Program-made: the position numbers and the translations under genes
Notes under the pieces: model-generated
Told to the model about the DNA's origin: nothing
The model's input: the letters and a program-made list of their open reading frames with translations, nothing else
Database searches by the model: none
Shown: positions 4,968 to 7,090 of the stretch, in pieces
Position numbering within the stretch: the first letter of the stretch is position 1
Layout of the letters: each line of letters opens with the position of its first letter
Source of the DNA: an uncultured Candidatus Poseidoniales archaeon
Lineage (GTDB): Archaea > Thermoplasmatota > Poseidoniia > Poseidoniales > Thalassarchaeaceae
DNA length: 7,090 bases
Reading direction: 5' to 3'
NCBI GenBank assembly: GCA_950068635.1
Contig: CATMIM010000051.1
Span: forward strand, 1-7,090

Positions 4968-7090
4968 CCATCCTCATCCCATGGGGCCCACGGGTCTTGC
5001 GCATCCTCGCGATACCACCATTCTTCACTGTCAGATGGCCATTCGAGGTATTCATACCCATCAGGCTGGACCGTCCCTTGCATCGCGGGATCCGGCTCGT
5101 CTTCAGCCATGTCCTCCCCCCATTCGTCGGATTCGTCCTCCTCCTTACGGTGCCGCAGAGCGAGCAACATTCCGATGCAGAACAACAGCAGCAGAGCGAC
5201 GCCCCCGATGGCGAGAGCGGTCTGCGAGATGAAGAAGCCCCTTCCTTCTGGGGCTGCTTGGACGGTGATCGTCCACGAGTAGGTGTTGTTCTCGTCCCGC
5301 TCCGCGAGCGCCTCGTCGGCATCGACTCGCACCACGAGGTCGAGGTCACCCTCCCAGTCGGGCAGCCAGGCGAATGAGATGGTGGTCGTGGTCTCTCCTT
5401 CGTGCAGCAGCACCTGCTGTCGCCCCACTTCCGAGACGGTCAGTCTGCCTTCATGTTGGATCAGGGTCTCGAGCGTGACCATGAACGGCTCACCGCTGTG
5501 GTTGCCGATGTTCATCAGGGTGATGTTCACAAGGGTGTTCCGGCCGAACACAGGGGGGTCAGGGAACAGGGTTAGTTCACTTGCGAGCAGATCCGGACGC
5601 ACCTCCACCACCGGCAGGCTCAGCGGCCAGTTGGGTGCCGAGCCCGTGCCGCTGAGCTGGTTGCCAGCGAGGTCGCCAACCTCCAGCCAGCAGTCGAGGT
5701 AATCACCAGCCAGCAAGGGCGGGAAGGAGAGGTTCACCAGATGACGGGAGACCTCGCCGGAAATCTGCAGGGTGGCAGCGCCCTGCACCTGCTCCCCTAC
5801 CGTCTCCAACCCCCGTCGAATGACGCAGGAGACCTGTATCTCGCCTGCTGGCATGCCGGCTCCTACCTCCTGCAGGTCGAACTGTAGCGTGAGGGTGGTC
5901 GCGTTGGCCGGGATGAAGGCTGGCTCGGAGCCGATGATGGCCGGTGGCTGGTCATCGACCTGCAGCCGCAGCGCCAGCGGGGCGGGGTACACCGTTCCGG
6001 GACCCCCGGCAACCTGCAAGGTGACGCGATAGAGTCCGCTGCCGTGTGCGTCCATCGTTCCGGAGAAGTGGCCGTCCTCATCGGTCTGCACCAGCAGTGG
6101 CAGGTCGAGAGGCACCTCCATGAATACCAGATAGGAGTCGGCAGGAGGTGCGAGGTCGGCAGCGGAGTAGCGCACTCGTCCGCTGATCAGCAACCGTGCC
6201 TCAAGAGCCACGTAACCGTCGTCCTCGAGCGCGGTGTGGTTCGGGTCGTCGGCGAGCGAGATGAAGTAGTCAGCGAGCATTATGTCGGCATTGAACTCCC
6301 ACCCAAGTCCGGTATCGAGCGCCTGCACCCCCGATGAGTCGGTCACTCGCAGGATGAACTGGCCGTGGCTCACCCCCGGGTCAAACAGCGGGGTGACGCT
6401 GAAGGAGATGTTCAGGTGTACCTCCTCTCCCACACCTGTGAGGGTGAAACTCTCCACCTGCACCTCAGGATTGTTGGAACTGAATCCAACTCCCTGCTCC
6501 CAGGTGAGTTCTGTTCCCCACCTCATGTCGACGACGATGCGCTCGAGGTCCTCGATCCAGTTCTCATCGTGCAGGGTCACGTTCAACCAAGCCGCATGGG
6601 CCGGCACGAGCACGTCCCCTCCCGGAAGTTCGAGGGTGGCGTTCGCCAAGGTGGTCGGTGAGGGGACCAGAGAGATGTAGTGGTGCAGATCCTCCTCGAA
6701 GCCCGGCCCTCCACCATCCAGGAGGTTGCCGGCACGGTCGCTTCCCTCGATGAACAGGGACACTGACTGGCCCTGTGAGTTGGGGTAATCTTCGAAGTGG
6801 GCGTGGAAGTAGTCCGAAACCCCCTCGCGCAACAGCGGCCGAGTGGCGTATTCGTCAACTTCAGGGATGCCATCGCCGTCGTCGTGCAGGCCTTCGACCC
6901 ACCAGCGCAGTTGCAGGGTCTCGTCAGCAAGGCCGCTGGCGGTGCTGGTCTCGGCGATGGAGACATTCAGCAACTGCTGGCTTTCCGGCACCACCCGCGT
7001 TCCAGTGGGGGAGTGCAGCATCATCCCCGGCATGGTGGCATCCACTCTGAAGGTGCGCACGCTGGCTCCCGGTGACGTGGCGTCGAGGTC
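4964..7090 (-). CDS. Large surface protein with CARDB-like domain and C-terminal membrane anchor (N-terminus outside window)
   Basis: The minus-strand frame is open to the right edge, so the 708 visible residues are only the C-terminal part. The GTG at 7060 is internal, since ten more in-frame codons precede it. Numbering from the edge, the ectodomain is a string of beta-rich, Ig-like segments. Hints are SDRAGNLLDG (117-126), VGDLAGNQLSG (471-481), a calcium-loop-like DGDGIPEVDE (71-80) and a carboxypeptidase-regulatory-like strand around TDEDGHFSG (336-344). A CARDB-type adhesion module lies at about 497-610. One transmembrane helix follows (about 620-645), then basic RHRK and an acidic cytoplasmic tail of about 60 residues with five tryptophans. 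Ten N-x-S/T sequons (Asn42, 150, 170, 227, 284, 396, 453, 522, 530, 601) all lie outside the membrane, as expected for an archaeal surface glycoprotein. The stop overlaps the next gene's start. Role is probably cell-surface structure or adhesion; the ligand is unknown. Confidence 0.85.
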   Translation of the reverse strand, partial: DLDATSPGASVRTFRVDATMPGMMLHSPTGTRVVPESQQLLNVSIAETSTASGLADETLQLRWWVEGLHDDGDGIPEVDEYATRPLLREGVSDYFHAHFEDYPNSQGQSVSLFIEGSDRAGNLLDGGGPGFEEDLHHYISLVPSPTTLANATLELPGGDVLVPAHAAWLNVTLHDENWIEDLERIVVDMRWGTELTWEQGVGFSSNNPEVQVESFTLTGVGEEVHLNISFSVTPLFDPGVSHGQFILRVTDSSGVQALDTGLGWEFNADIMLADYFISLADDPNHTALEDDGYVALEARLLISGRVRYSAADLAPPADSYLVFMEVPLDLPLLVQTDEDGHFSGTMDAHGSGLYRVTLQVAGGPGTVYPAPLALRLQVDDQPPAIIGSEPAFIPANATTLTLQFDLQEVGAGMPAGEIQVSCVIRRGLETVGEQVQGAATLQISGEVSRHLVNLSFPPLLAGDYLDCWLEVGDLAGNQLSGTGSAPNWPLSLPVVEVRPDLLASELTLFPDPPVFGRNTLVNITLMNIGNHSGEPFMVTLETLIQHEGRLTVSEVGRQQVLLHEGETTTTISFAWLPDWEGDLDLVVRVDADEALAERDENNTYSWTITVQAAPEGRGFFISQTALAIGGVALLLLFCIGMLLALRHRKEEDESDEWGEDMAEDEPDPAMQGTVQPDGYEYLEWPSDSEEWWYREDAQDPWAPWDEDG

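Overview
The window looks archaeal, most plausibly a marine planktonic euryarchaeon such as Marine Group II (Poseidoniales) or a related Thermoplasmatota lineage. The evidence is a stand-alone elongation-factor-domain-II-like protein typical of archaea, an HVO_0476-type zinc finger protein, Shine-Dalgarno sites reading GAGGTG five bases from the ATG, a CARDB-type surface protein with a C-terminal anchor and many N-glycosylation sequons, and acidic, high-GC coding sequence (roughly 60% GC by eye). The lineage is an inference; the domain-level call is firmer.

Layout. Bases 2-94 (+) appear to hold the last 30 codons of a gene entering from the left. It overlaps the start of a small + strand gene (76-324), the EF domain-II-like protein. 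After a 30-base convergent gap with no obvious terminator, everything else is on the minus strand. Read in transcription order (right to left) this is: a large secreted or surface protein cut by the right edge (7090-4964), a six-helix membrane protein with two C-terminal zinc ribbons (4967-3705, starting at a TTG that overlaps the preceding stop), a SufS-type cysteine desulfurase (3651-2437), a membrane-anchored subtilisin-like protease (2375-1143), and an HVO_0476-family zinc finger protein (1080-355).

The minus-strand genes lie head to tail with junctions of -4, 53, 61 and 62 bases (or -4 for the last, if its alternative start is used), and no AT-rich promoter-like stretch separates them. 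They may therefore be one transcription unit whose promoter lies outside the window. Three products are envelope proteins (surface protein, polytopic zinc-ribbon protein, extracellular protease). The cysteine desulfurase and the small zinc finger protein are presumably cytosolic. No sufB, sufC, sufD or scaffold gene is visible beside the desulfurase, so its partner proteins must be encoded elsewhere. No tRNA, rRNA, CRISPR array, insertion sequence or origin was seen. No stretch over 300 bases lacks a gene.
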